A DNA stretch of 64,000 nucleotides from Limosilactobacillus reuteri (GTDB lineage Bacteria; Bacillota; Bacilli; Lactobacillales; Lactobacillaceae), in NCBI RefSeq assembly GCF_020784725.1, contig NZ_JAJGTZ010000039.1, positions 1 to 64,000 on the forward strand. Direction: 5' to 3'. The position numbers and the translations under genes are program-made. The notes beneath the pieces were generated by a model that saw only the letters and a list, made by a program, of their open reading frames with translations, ran no database searches and was not told where the DNA came from. Every line of letters begins with the position of its first letter. The stretch's first letter is position 1. This document shows, piece by piece, positions 36,996-46,421 of this stretch.

Positions 36996-38316
36996 CATTT
37001 TCTATGAAGCATTTCAAACCAGCTCACCATGGATGGTCTTTCTTATAATAATCAATTTAATTTTATGTATATATCCTATTTTAGGAGCGATGTTCTGGTT
37101 CTTTGGCGCAATATCATATGTTCTCTTTCGCCAAAAAGAAGAATTACCACCAAAAGCCGAACTTACTCCCGAACCTTTTATCACAATTATGATTCCAGCG
37201 CATAATGAAGAAATCGTAATAAAAAGTACTTTAGAGTATTTACTAACCCAATTGAATTATCATAATTATGAAGTGCTGGTAATGGATGATGGAAGTGATG
37301 ATCGTACCCCTGAGATTCTTCGCTCAATGCAAGCAAAATATTCGCGCCTCAGAGTTATTAGAATCGAACAGAATCAAGGAAAGGCTCATGCGTTTAATAT
37401 TGGACTTTTCTTTGCGAAGGGTGAGTATATCTTGAGCAATGATGCTGATACTATTCCTGAAACTGATGCACTGATAAAGTATATGCAATATTTTACAAGT
37501 GCTAACGGGATAAACTATGCTGCTATTACTGCGAATATGGATGTTTATAATCGTTCCTCATTATGGGGTAAATCCCAAACGGTTGAATTCTCTAGTATTG
37601 TTGGCATAATCAAGCGAAGTCAAACTGCCATCAATAACACGATGTATGCATATAGCGGTGCAAATACCATGTATCGACGCGATTTTCTTATTAATGTTGG
37701 TGGTTTCCGCCAAGATCGTGCGACTGAGGACATTAGCATCGCCTGGGACCATACCTTTATTAATGCTACTCCGAAGTTTGCTCCAGATATCGTTTTCCAT
37801 ATGAATGTTCCCGAAACGTTTCACGATTTATATCGGCAACGTAAGCGGTGGGCGCAAGGTGGGTCAGAAGTTTGGCTTTCTAATTTTCTGAAAGTCTTTC
37901 GCCATCCGTGGCAGTATCGGTTTGTCATCCCCATGTTAACAGACACAACTTTATCGATTATTTGGTCTTTCTTTTTCTGGATAACAAGTATCATTTTCAT
38001 TATTGCAATGTTGGACTTCTCAATAACTGGTAACTACGAACGAATTTGGCATGGCATAGTTATGAGTATGATCTTTGTTAACTTTCAATTGATAGCTGGT
38101 CTTTTTCAAGTACTGGCGGCGTTGATTCTTGATTTTAATGGGTCTAAGTTGCGCTATTTACTGTTTTCGCCACTTTATCTCTTATTTACTTGGATCATCA
38201 ATCCCTTAACAATTGTTACTACATTTCATAAAGCGATAAAAACTGTTACCGGCCATGGAAGTGGTAAATGGATTAGTCCCGAAAGAAAGGCAGTTGATAA
38301 TGATGGCAAGTTTTGA
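36985..38316 (+). CDS. Family 2 processive glycosyltransferase (PgaC/IcaA-like)
   Basis: Membrane polysaccharide synthase of 443 aa. N-terminal helices (about 10-45), GT-A domain with VMDDGSDD, SNDADT, ATEDISIAWD and the processive motif RQRKRWAQGG, then three C-terminal helices. Enzymes of this kind make beta-linked polymers such as poly-N-acetylglucosamine; the sugar here is not known. ATG 36985 follows AGGAGA. Confidence 0.87.
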   Translation: MVSNIFYEAFQTSSPWMVFLIIINLILCIYPILGAMFWFFGAISYVLFRQKEELPPKAELTPEPFITIMIPAHNEEIVIKSTLEYLLTQLNYHNYEVLVMDDGSDDRTPEILRSMQAKYSRLRVIRIEQNQGKAHAFNIGLFFAKGEYILSNDADTIPETDALIKYMQYFTSANGINYAAITANMDVYNRSSLWGKSQTVEFSSIVGIIKRSQTAINNTMYAYSGANTMYRRDFLINVGGFRQDRATEDISIAWDHTFINATPKFAPDIVFHMNVPETFHDLYRQRKRWAQGGSEVWLSNFLKVFRHPWQYRFVIPMLTDTTLSIIWSFFFWITSIIFIIAMLDFSITGNYERIWHGIVMSMIFVNFQLIAGLFQVLAALILDFNGSKLRYLLFSPLYLLFTWIINPLTIVTTFHKAIKTVTGHGSGKWISPERKAVDNDGKF

Positions 38317-39100
38317 AAATTTTCTTTGGTGGATATTCATTGCCTTCACCCTAATTTGTAGCGGCTTTTGCATTGAGGCTCACTATCGATATAAAAATAA
38401 AAATGGAATTGATAATGAGCACAAATTTTCAAATAAATATAAATATTTTGGCCAGCCAATTTATGACGAACAAAATAAAATTCGTGGTTATGAACTTTTA
38501 TTACGGGAATATGATCACCAAACTCATAACTGGCAATTACCTCAGAATGTTGTGGACTTTCCCCTCAGTAAAATTGTTTCTACAATTCAAGAAATCAATC
38601 CACAATTAGAAGAAATTCCAAATCTATCTTTAAATATGACTGTCAGCCAAATTACCGATTTTCGATCTGAGTATTTCTTTACTTGGGTATTAGGAACGAT
38701 AAATGTTAAGCAATTAGTCATTGAATTAGATGCTAATGATATTAGACGTGCCAATATTTTTAAACGTAAAGAAATATTGCAGATACTAAGAAAACTTAAG
38801 CAACTTCAAATTAAAGTTACTATTGAAAATGTTGATTCTTCTAAAATGACCTACAACTTGTTACAGCGATATTTGCCATATATCACCTATTTAAAATTCA
38901 ATATTCATTCTTTTAATAAGTCGGCAAATCACTGGATAGATATCACGCTTGCGCAGTGGCAACGGAGAATCGCCATTTTCAACATTGAAATGATTGTCGG
39001 TAAAATTGAAGATGCTAACCATATTGTATTAGTAAATCAACTAAAGATCCCTTTTCGACAAGGTTATGCTTACGGTCATCCAAAAAATTTTAAAAAATAA
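38300..39100 (+). CDS. Membrane-anchored degenerate EAL protein, probable c-di-GMP receptor
   Basis: About 266 aa: one N-terminal helix (about 8-26) and an EAL-like fold. Key catalytic positions are lost: IELDAN instead of IEITE, TIENVDSS instead of the DD pair, IVGKIE instead of the EG motif. GYELLLRE, LSLN and RQGYAYG remain. It overlaps the glycosyltransferase gene end and probably binds c-di-GMP without cutting it, gating the synthase. Start 38300 or 38303. Confidence 0.75.
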   Translation: MMASFENFLWWIFIAFTLICSGFCIEAHYRYKNKNGIDNEHKFSNKYKYFGQPIYDEQNKIRGYELLLREYDHQTHNWQLPQNVVDFPLSKIVSTIQEINPQLEEIPNLSLNMTVSQITDFRSEYFFTWVLGTINVKQLVIELDANDIRRANIFKRKEILQILRKLKQLQIKVTIENVDSSKMTYNLLQRYLPYITYLKFNIHSFNKSANHWIDITLAQWQRRIAIFNIEMIVGKIEDANHIVLVNQLKIPFRQGYAYGHPKNFKK

Positions 39101-39135
39101 AAAGCGAAGTTGTTTTTAACCAGCCTCGCTTTTTT
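39101..39135 (+). terminator. Terminator of the polysaccharide operon
   Basis: Stem AAGCGA.GTTG / CAGC.TCGCTT with a T run. Confidence 0.7.
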
Positions 39136-39173
39136 ACTTTAGAAATATATTCGCATTAACAAAATTTTGCGCT

Positions 39174-39845
39174 CTAATTATTTGCGATAAACTCCAACAG
39201 TTGATACATAACTCGCTTATTTTCAGCCGGAACGCCATGCTGAATGATTTCTTTTCCATTTTGGTGAAGATCATTATGGTCTAATGGATATTGATCATCA
39301 TTTACAGCAATCTCGCGAACGTTATCTGCTGTCGGTTCAAAGTGAAATTGAAGTCCAATTACATTACCGTTCATAACAAAGCCTTGATTTTTAACTAAGT
39401 CACTACTAAATAATAAGTCTGCTTGCTCTGGAACCTCAAACATCTCTTCATGCCAATGTAAAGCAGTTAATTTTTCTGGAATATTAGGAATAATATCACT
39501 TTTTAGATACACCGGCGCCCAACCAACTTCCTTATGTGGTGCCGTTTTTATGGCATAACCGAGCGTCTTAGCAATCTGTTGCGCCCCATAACATGCGCCA
39601 AAAATTGGCTTGTGAGCTTCTATCAGTTGCTGAATTAAAACGCGTTCTTGCTTAATCCACGTTAAGTCGTCATTAGGGCTCATAGGACCGCCAAGAATAA
39701 TCAGCATGTCAGTCTCATCAGCGGTTGGCAAATTGCCGAACTGATAGGGATGATAAATATACATCTCATGTCCATGATCCTGTGACCATTCTTGAATCAT
39801 TCCTGGTCCTTCATTTGGCGTGTGTTGCAAAACATTGATTCTCAT
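39174..39845 (-). CDS. Class I glutamine amidotransferase-like protein
   Basis: 223 aa. Nucleophile Cys in PIFGACYGAQQIA, catalytic His in GLQFHFEPTADN, and LIILGGPMSPNDD near the start. This stand-alone form resembles YfeJ-like amidotransferases; partner and substrate unknown. Start follows GGAAAGGA. Confidence 0.84.
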   Translation of the reverse strand: MRINVLQHTPNEGPGMIQEWSQDHGHEMYIYHPYQFGNLPTADETDMLIILGGPMSPNDDLTWIKQERVLIQQLIEAHKPIFGACYGAQQIAKTLGYAIKTAPHKEVGWAPVYLKSDIIPNIPEKLTALHWHEEMFEVPEQADLLFSSDLVKNQGFVMNGNVIGLQFHFEPTADNVREIAVNDDQYPLDHNDLHQNGKEIIQHGVPAENKRVMYQLLEFIANN

Positions 39846-39944
39846 CGAATATCCTTTCCGTCGACGGCAATGTTGTGCTAGGTATCGCCTGCAAGTACCT
39901 AAGATATTATTGTTATAACACCAAATCGTAAGCTTAACAATATT

Positions 39945-40297
39945 TTATTCCCAGTATTCTTCATATTTTCGAGATGCCCCAGGCGCAGCGTCTACATTTG
40001 GTTCGCCATTATCTTCGCGTCTAAAAATAAAGATAGGCTCTCGATCTCCTTGTTTGTAATCAACAGTAACAGCTAGCCCTGAGAAGAACCAAGCATCTGC
40101 AAAGTTAACATGATATCTTTTTTTATTACGATTGTTGCCTCACCGAGCGTCGATTCAAGTTCATATCTCTGCTTAGGACCATGTTTAACATTATGTGGTT
40201 GAATTGTTTTACCATAAAATTTTATTCCATCTCCACTAACTAGGTTAAAGTTTTGCTGGAATCATTTGCTGGCAGTATCAGTAATAATTAATTGCAC
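39945..40297 (-). pseudogene. Broken HesB/YneR-like gene
   Basis: A 117-codon gene with good ribosome site AAGGAGTG and GTG start. Frame 1 reads MQLIITDTASK-stop-FQQNF; the stop is TGA (40262-40264) where relatives have Trp. A second break is a frameshift in a seven-A run (plus 40118-40124), after which the next frame continues RYHVNFADAWFFSGLAV to REDNGEPNV and a normal stop. The mended protein resembles HesB-like-domain proteins. Confidence 0.78.
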
Positions 40298-40475
40298 TTC
40301 AATCACTCCTTAGATTACTGTCTTTTTTATTTTACAACTAAGAACATATCTTTACTTATTTCTAAACTCAAATTTTTTGCACCTCCTCAAAAATATGTCG
40401 TCTTATTATTTGCACATATAAGCCAACTCTTTCATCAAATAATCGCAGCATTTTCAAATCCAGTTTAACAACATG

Positions 40476-40506
40476 TTGACTTTAGAAAAACACGTGTTAT
40501 TATAAT
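40476..40506 (+). promoter_or_regulatory. Promoter with internal palindrome before the NmrA-like gene
   Basis: TTGACT (40476-40481) and TATTAT/TATAAT (40498-40506) with the perfect 10-bp palindrome AACACGTGTT (40489-40498) between them, a good place for a repressor. Confidence 0.5.
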
Positions 40507-40556
40507 GCATGTAAATCAAAAAGTAACAAGTTAAAAATTAAAGGAGATTGTTAATT

Positions 40557-41408
40557 ATGAAATATGTTGTAACTGCTGCTACTGGTAACTTAGGACAAAC
40601 TGCTGTTAAAGAATTAAACAAGTTAGTTGGTGCAGAAAATGTTATTGTTATTGCCCGCAACACTGATAAGGCTACTAAGCTCTTTCTTAATAATGAAGTT
40701 CGTCATGGAGATTACGAAGATAAGTCATCAATGATCGATGCGTTAAAAGGAATTGATCGCGTCCTCTTCATTTCTTCTCAACCTAGTGATAAGGTTGATC
40801 GTGCTACTGCTCATGCTAATGTAGTTGATGCATTAAAAGAAAATAACATTAAATTTGTTGCTTACACTAGTTTTCCTGATGCCCAAAATTCTACTACTCC
40901 TCTTGCAACTGACCACCGCCTTACAGAAAACGCAATTAAAGAAGCCGGGATCGATCACTCATTCCTTCGTGATAACTGGTACCTTGAAAATGAAATTGGC
41001 TTCCTACAAAGTGGAGCTGCTAATCATGATGCATTATACTGGGCTAATAACAAAGCTGGCTGGGCACTTGAACGTGATTACGCTGAAGGTGCTGCAAAGG
41101 TTCTTACCAGTGAAGATCCCCGTGAAATTTACGAATTTGCTGGTAAAACCCGTACTTACGATGAACTAGGAAAGGCTCTTCAAGAAGCTACTGGTAATCA
41201 CTTTGCTATCAAGCAGATTTCTCATGATGATTATGTAAAATCACTAGAAGAAGCTGGCTTAGATACGCCAACAGCTGAACTCTTCGCATCATTCCAAGCC
41301 CCCATTGATTCTGGAAGCCTTAATAAAGAAAGTAACGATTTAGAAGAAGTTCTTGGTCATCCCGTTACTCCGCTTGTTGATGCTATTAAAGAAGTTCTTG
41401 CACGATAA
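40557..41408 (+). CDS. NmrA-like NAD(P)H:quinone oxidoreductase (QOR2 type)
   Basis: 284 aa. VVTAATGNLGQTAVKEL binds the nucleotide; DRVLFISSQPSDKVDRATAH, YTSFPDAQNSTTPLATDH and SFLRDNWYLEN are typical of the QOR2/YtfG group. It reduces quinones with NADPH. Start follows AAGGAGA. Single gene. Confidence 0.85.
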   Translation: MKYVVTAATGNLGQTAVKELNKLVGAENVIVIARNTDKATKLFLNNEVRHGDYEDKSSMIDALKGIDRVLFISSQPSDKVDRATAHANVVDALKENNIKFVAYTSFPDAQNSTTPLATDHRLTENAIKEAGIDHSFLRDNWYLENEIGFLQSGAANHDALYWANNKAGWALERDYAEGAAKVLTSEDPREIYEFAGKTRTYDELGKALQEATGNHFAIKQISHDDYVKSLEEAGLDTPTAELFASFQAPIDSGSLNKESNDLEEVLGHPVTPLVDAIKEVLAR

Positions 41409-41472
41409 ATTATTATTAGCTATCACAGGTTAAGAAAATTTTCCCTTAGCCTCTCTATTTCTATATTATTAA

Positions 41473-42351
41473 TTATTTTTCATCATCTTGAACCATCTTT
41501 AAGCTGGAGCCAAATATCTGTTCAATCGTAACTGGATCACGGTGGTCAAAAAATTGGCTTTCGTTCTTGTTAAGACTAGCCATCTTCTTCATATCATCAT
41601 CGGAAAGTTCAAAATCAAAGACATCGATGTTTTCTTCCATCCGGTTCTTGTGGACTGACTTTGGAATGACAGTAATCCCACGTTGCAAGAGCCAACGAAG
41701 AATTACTTGACCATTGCTCTTGCCATATTTAGCAGCAATCTCCGCAATTGTTTCGTTGGTAAAGATATCATGCTTACCTTCCGCAAATGGTGCCCATGCT
41801 TCAACACGAATATCTTCACTTTGCGCAAACTTAACTTCTTGGTCTTGTTGGTACCAAGGGTTAACTTCAATTTGGTTGACCGCTGGCTTAACAGGCATTG
41901 TTAATTCAAGATCCTTTAGTTGATCAGCGTAAAAGTTCGATACACCGATTGCGCGAATCTTACCTTCCTTTTGTGCTTCTTGTAATGCGCGCCAAGCACC
42001 CATTGTATCGCCATATGGTTGATGGAGAAGGTAAAGATCCATGTAATCAAGGCCAAGTTTTTGCAGTGAAGTATCAATCCCCGCTTTAGCCCGCTTATAG
42101 TTAAAATCAGACACCCATAACTTTGAAGTTACAAAAATATCTTCACGATTTACGCTACTATTCTTTATTGCCTTGCCGACTGCTTCTTCATTTTGGTAAG
42201 CAGCAGCAGTATCAATTAAACGGTAACCGACTTCAAGAGCATCGGTAACTACTTGTTCAGCTTGACTTAAATCTGGAACTTGGAATACTCCAAATCCAAG
42301 GGTTGGCATTTCTACTCCGTTATTTAATTTTACTGTTGGTACTTTTGACAT
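41473..42351 (-). CDS. Aldo-keto reductase
   Basis: NADPH-dependent reductase of 292 aa. Catalytic tetrad: Asp and Tyr in DTAAAYQNEEAVG, Lys in TSKLW, His in LLHQPYGD; cofactor end IPKSVHKNRMEEN. Similar to the enzyme at 53252 (about half the residues by eye). Divergent to a LysR gene that may control it. Start follows AGAAAGGAAG. Confidence 0.9.
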   Translation of the reverse strand: MSKVPTVKLNNGVEMPTLGFGVFQVPDLSQAEQVVTDALEVGYRLIDTAAAYQNEEAVGKAIKNSSVNREDIFVTSKLWVSDFNYKRAKAGIDTSLQKLGLDYMDLYLLHQPYGDTMGAWRALQEAQKEGKIRAIGVSNFYADQLKDLELTMPVKPAVNQIEVNPWYQQDQEVKFAQSEDIRVEAWAPFAEGKHDIFTNETIAEIAAKYGKSNGQVILRWLLQRGITVIPKSVHKNRMEENIDVFDFELSDDDMKKMASLNKNESQFFDHRDPVTIEQIFGSSLKMVQDDEK

Positions 42352-42471
42352 GTTAATTCTTCCTTTCTCTAATCAATCATTGTCTATATATTAATCGCTA
42401 ATTTACGAATTGGAAATTACTACCTTAGCATGATAGTATACAATTAACGTATGCTGATGAGGTGTGATCAA

Positions 42472-43344
42472 ATGATCGATAATTACTTACTAGAAGAACT
42501 GGTAACTTTTGCTAGTGAAAAAACACTTGCTAAAACTGCTGAAAAGTTAAACGTTACCCAGCCGACTGTTACACGAGGAATGCAAAAATTAGAAGACGAA
42601 CTCGGGATTCAACTATTTGAGCGCCACCCAAACCGCATTATCCTTACTGATACCGGAAAATTAGCTGCTGAAAAAGCTACTGAAGTTCTCGCCGTCAACC
42701 GTAATTTTGTTCAACAACTTCAAAATTATGCTGCTCGACAATCAGTAATTAAAATTGCAGCCATTGCGCCCGGTCCATTAATCCTCTTTCGCACGAAACA
42801 AGCTTCTTTCTCTACTCATATTTCGATTAATGATGACTTTACCCCCTCTGATCAAGTCACGGCTTCTCTTTTAAACAATGAAAATTCAATAATTATCAGC
42901 GATCAAGAAATTCAAACCGATCAAATTGAATCACGTTATTTGGGTACTGAAAATCTCTATGTTAACCTTGATAAATTCATGTATCTTGCTAATTCCCACC
43001 AAGTTTCTTTTAGGGACCTAGCCGGATTAAGTTTTGTCGTTTTGAACGATATCGGACCGTGGAAAGAAATTATCCAAAAATATATTCCAAATGCTAAATT
43101 TTTATATCAAGAAGAATGGGCCGCGCTTACTGAAATCACAAAATACTCTAGTTTTCCATACTTTAGTACTAATATAACAACAGTTACTCCACGACAGCGT
43201 ACTTCAAACGACGATCGCGTTAGAATCCCGATTACCGATGAAGCTGCGACTATGACGTTTTATGCTAATTACCTTAAGAAACAAAGAAAATCCTTAACGC
43301 CCTTACTTAATGAAATTAGCCAAAACTGGCCTAATTTAAGTTAA
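42472..43344 (+). CDS. LysR-family transcriptional regulator
   Basis: 290 aa. N-terminal HTH ETLAKTAEKLNVTQPTVTRG with LFERHPNRIILTDTG; effector domain from about 90. ATG 42472 follows GAGGTG. Transcribed away from the aldo-keto reductase across 120 nt, the usual LysR arrangement. Confidence 0.87.
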   Translation: MIDNYLLEELVTFASEKTLAKTAEKLNVTQPTVTRGMQKLEDELGIQLFERHPNRIILTDTGKLAAEKATEVLAVNRNFVQQLQNYAARQSVIKIAAIAPGPLILFRTKQASFSTHISINDDFTPSDQVTASLLNNENSIIISDQEIQTDQIESRYLGTENLYVNLDKFMYLANSHQVSFRDLAGLSFVVLNDIGPWKEIIQKYIPNAKFLYQEEWAALTEITKYSSFPYFSTNITTVTPRQRTSNDDRVRIPITDEAATMTFYANYLKKQRKSLTPLLNEISQNWPNLS

Positions 43345-43419
43345 ATTATAGGCGTTTAACTTGTTTCGCTGAAAATCCCTATTTAAAATATTAATAAAAA
43401 ATGAATCATGGTGACTAAA

Positions 43420-44409
43420 ATGACGAAAAAATTATTACTCCTTTCAACCGGTGGAACTATTGCCTCGGTTGTCTCTGATGAAGGACTAGCTCCAGGCGAG
43501 TCTGGTGAAGAATTAATCAAAATGCTTGGTCGGCTGGAATATGACATTACTGTTCGTGATATTCTCGAATTAGATTCGTCTAACATTCAACCTGAAGAGT
43601 GGAAAATTATTGCTGAGTCTATTTATGACCATCGTAATGATTATGACGGAATTGTTGTTTCTCATGGTACAGATACGATGGCTTATACTGCTTCAATGCT
43701 GACTTTTATGCTTCAACATATTAATATTCCGGTTGTGCTAACTGGAAGCCAAGTTCCTATGAATGTGATCCTTAGTGATGCACCTGATAACTTACGACTT
43801 GCCTTTGCGGCCGCTGCTAACTGCGAACCAGGAGTTTACATTGCTTTTAATCGCAAAGTAATGCGTGGCTGTCGGAGTGTAAAAGTGCGAACAACCGCCT
43901 TTGATGCTTTCGAAAGTGTGAATGTCCCGCCAGTAGGAGAAGTTACTTCAGACGGCTTTTCCATCAGAGCTCATCGGCATCCCCAACCCGGTAAAAGTCA
44001 ATTAAATACTAAGATCGACACTCATGTTTCGCTGGTAAAGCTTTTTCCTGGATTTGACCCATCTCTCCTTCATGCAATGGCTAAAAATGGTTGTCATGGC
44101 ATTGTTATTGAAGCATATGGCTTAGGAGGAATGACATCTATTCGCCGAAATATGGTTGCGGCTGTTGGTGAATTAATCCGAAATGGCATCCCGATTATTA
44201 CTTCTAGTCAGTGTCTTTATGAACGAAGCGACCTAACAAAATACGAGGTCGGACGCCTGGCTCTCCTAGAAGGAGCAATCAGTGCCCGCGACATGACTTC
44301 TGAAAGTGCCATCACTAAGTTAATGTGGGGCCTTGGTCAAGGGATGGACGTTAAAGAAATTACTGACTTTTTTAACACTGATGTTGCTGGTGAAGTAACC
44401 CTTGACTAA
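43420..44409 (+). CDS. ansA: L-asparaginase
   Basis: 329 aa type I-like asparaginase: STGGTIAS (first Thr nucleophile), VVSHGTDTMAYTA (second Thr, Asp) and later Lys. No signal peptide, so cytosolic. It turns asparagine into aspartate and ammonia, the reverse of AsnA elsewhere in the window. ATG 43420 chosen for the GGTGA before it; ATG 43408 is possible. Confidence 0.88.
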   Translation: MTKKLLLLSTGGTIASVVSDEGLAPGESGEELIKMLGRLEYDITVRDILELDSSNIQPEEWKIIAESIYDHRNDYDGIVVSHGTDTMAYTASMLTFMLQHINIPVVLTGSQVPMNVILSDAPDNLRLAFAAAANCEPGVYIAFNRKVMRGCRSVKVRTTAFDAFESVNVPPVGEVTSDGFSIRAHRHPQPGKSQLNTKIDTHVSLVKLFPGFDPSLLHAMAKNGCHGIVIEAYGLGGMTSIRRNMVAAVGELIRNGIPIITSSQCLYERSDLTKYEVGRLALLEGAISARDMTSESAITKLMWGLGQGMDVKEITDFFNTDVAGEVTLD

Positions 44410-44430
44410 TTATTAATTACAACAAAGAAA

Positions 44431-44569
44431 CGAGGCTGGAAAAAACTCCTAGTCTCTTAAAACTAACAAAATTTGGACAATCAATTAGTCGATTGGCGAC
44501 TAATTTCATCAATAATTTAAAATCCGGACTACGATTTTTGATCGATCAAAAATCGTAGTCCGGATTTTA
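44431..44569. repeat. Three consecutive hairpins including a 52-bp perfect palindrome
   Basis: First GAGGCTGG/CCTAGTCTC with G-U pairs (about 44431-44457); second AATTAGTCG (44483-44491) / CGACTAATT (44497-44505); third a palindrome from 44518 to 44569 with 26-bp perfect arms centred on GATC/GATC and A/T runs at both ends. They lie between asparaginase and the broken reductase gene and can act as terminators in both directions. Confidence 0.75.
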
Positions 44570-44674
44570 CTGTTAGAGAATTAAGAATTAATAATTGATT
44601 TACACTGCACTTATCATTATTGTATCCCTTAATTTCTTGTCGAGATAATCATTTCATACTCTTATTGTTTATCA

Positions 44675-45217
44675 TTAATTTTCCCGCTTATAAATTAGAT
44701 CAACTATTCCGTTACAAGATTGTGTACTAATTAAATTTAAATTAATTTGATGATCAAGATTATCAAACAATCGAATTCCCGAACCCAAAACTGTTGGAAT
44801 TATAGTGAGGTAGTAATAATCAATCAAGTCTGCATTTATTAATTGCTGAACAAGATGGGCTCCACCGCAGATCCAAATATCTTTTCCATTTTCCTTTTTT
44901 AGTTTTTCTACTAAATCGTAAAGATTTTCATCTGTAAAATAAATTTTATTATCAATATCTGGAGTCATTTGTTTTCTATGCGTAAGAACATACGTCTTGC
45001 ACTGGTTATATATCTATTCTTGAGGCGAAAGTTCTGTAGCTATTTGGTTATAAGTTTTCCATCCCATTAAAATTGTGTCGATATCTTTAATGAAGTTAGA
45101 ATAAGTGTCAACAGCTTCCTCACCATTGTTACTATCTTCTAACCAGTCGACTTTGCCATTCGGATCAGCAATATACCCGTCAAGACTCATCGCAATAAAT
45201 AATTTTACCTTTCGCAT
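44675..45217 (-). pseudogene. RibD/DHFR-like reductase gene with an in-frame amber stop
   Basis: One 180-codon frame from KVKLFIAMSLDGYIADPNG to LISTQSCNGIVDLIYKREN is interrupted only by TAG at 45014-45016, after ELSPQE, where relatives have Trp. Reading through gives IYNQCKTYVLTHRKQ and joins both halves without a frameshift. The family (YyaP/YwjB-like) is related to the RibD reductase domain. GGAWLVQ-like cofactor part is WICGGAHLVQQL. Confidence 0.85.
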
Positions 45218-45262
45218 TATTATTTCCTTCTATTATTAAGATCTTTTGCCTATGCTAAAATT

Positions 45263-46264
45263 TTAAAACCAACTACGGATCCAGTTAACAAACCGGGTCC
45301 ACCAAGACTGAGCTTGTTGCTTAACTGCCTGCCCGTCTTGAGAATTCAAGAATTTTTTCGCCTTATTCATCATATCTCCTGATGAATTCTTTACATTATT
45401 AATCGTATCAGTTACGTGCGAGCTATAGTCTTTACTTGAACTAATTGGAGCATTATTAAACTGAACAAGCGCATTGATAATTGGTTGTTCATGATTCTTT
45501 GTTTCATTGTAAATGTTTCGCTCTTCAAGTTTCTGATTAAAGATTACTTGAATTTGATTTTGCGTTGGGGTAGTTCCTTGTTTCTTTTGTTGGTTAATTT
45601 CCTTAGTGGTATCACCAACCGCAGCCATCAACTTACCAGGATATTTACTATCATCCTTATTAGCTTCAATTGCCCCATTTGTTGCGGTCAACATCTGGTT
45701 AGCAGATTGAGTATTTTGCTCATTTAAACTGACTCCATCTGCCGCAATGGCTTTATAGACTCCGGTTAAAGCTGATTCTCCAGAAACGGCCCGGTTAGCG
45801 CTAACGGTGATAGTAACATCCGTGACTCCGGCCATTTGAGCAACCATAGCATACTGTTGAGCAGTTACTTTAGTAATATTATCCTCACCATTAAACTTTT
45901 TTACATTAACTTTAATCCCCGAACCTGGATCGGTGGGGACAATTGCTACTGAACTAACCATGGCAGCATTAGTTGTCGAGCCATTCGGATTGATATACTT
46001 CTGATAATCACTGGCAGTAGCGGTTAACGTTGTAAAGTTATCATCGACTGCTAGTACATTATTTAATTCATTCTTCTCGGCAGCCCCTGCTCCATATACA
46101 ACATATGATTTATTTAGCGTATGGGTCTGAGTAGTTGAACTGTTGCTCGTACTTTCACTAGTTGTCTCAGCCGCCAAAACTGTGGCCTGGCTAACTGGCA
46201 CTGCTAATAAAGATAGTGCGAGAGTAGAGGTAATAATGATTTTGGTTAACTTATTTGAGCGCAC
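45263..46264 (-). CDS. Secreted DUF1002-type protein
   Basis: 333 aa with a signal peptide (KLTKIIITSTLALSLLAVPV, cut near VLAA-ET), a Ser/Thr-rich spacer, then a domain with SYVVYGAGAAEKNELNNVL and ITVSANRAVSGESALTGVYKA, typical of YpuA/DUF1002. The C-terminus WWTRFVNWIRSWF is aromatic and amphipathic and may touch the membrane. GTG start after AAAGGAGT. Function of the family is unknown. Confidence 0.82.
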   Translation of the reverse strand: MRSNKLTKIIITSTLALSLLAVPVSQATVLAAETTSESTSNSSTTQTHTLNKSYVVYGAGAAEKNELNNVLAVDDNFTTLTATASDYQKYINPNGSTTNAAMVSSVAIVPTDPGSGIKVNVKKFNGEDNITKVTAQQYAMVAQMAGVTDVTITVSANRAVSGESALTGVYKAIAADGVSLNEQNTQSANQMLTATNGAIEANKDDSKYPGKLMAAVGDTTKEINQQKKQGTTPTQNQIQVIFNQKLEERNIYNETKNHEQPIINALVQFNNAPISSSKDYSSHVTDTINNVKNSSGDMMNKAKKFLNSQDGQAVKQQAQSWWTRFVNWIRSWF

Positions 46265-46311
46265 TTTTTTACTCCTTTTAAGGCAAATTAAATTTATGTT
46301 AATGATAAGGA

Positions 46312-46344
46312 AAAATCCGCCAAAATACTAGCGGATTTTATTTT
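46312..46344. terminator. Terminator of the keto-acid cluster
   Basis: AAAATCCGC / GCGGATTTTATTTT, both strands suited. Confidence 0.75.
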
Positions 46345-46421
46345 CTTTACCACAGTTTAATTATTACGCCAGTGGATTGGGCGGGAGCAGAAAGGCGCTT
46401 AGTCATAACTTGGCTTGGCCG

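Noticed and set aside
36985-38316. Cellulose synthase assignment for the GT2 protein
   Set aside because: No PilZ domain and only three C-terminal helices; the PgaC/IcaA type fits better, though the sugar is unknown.
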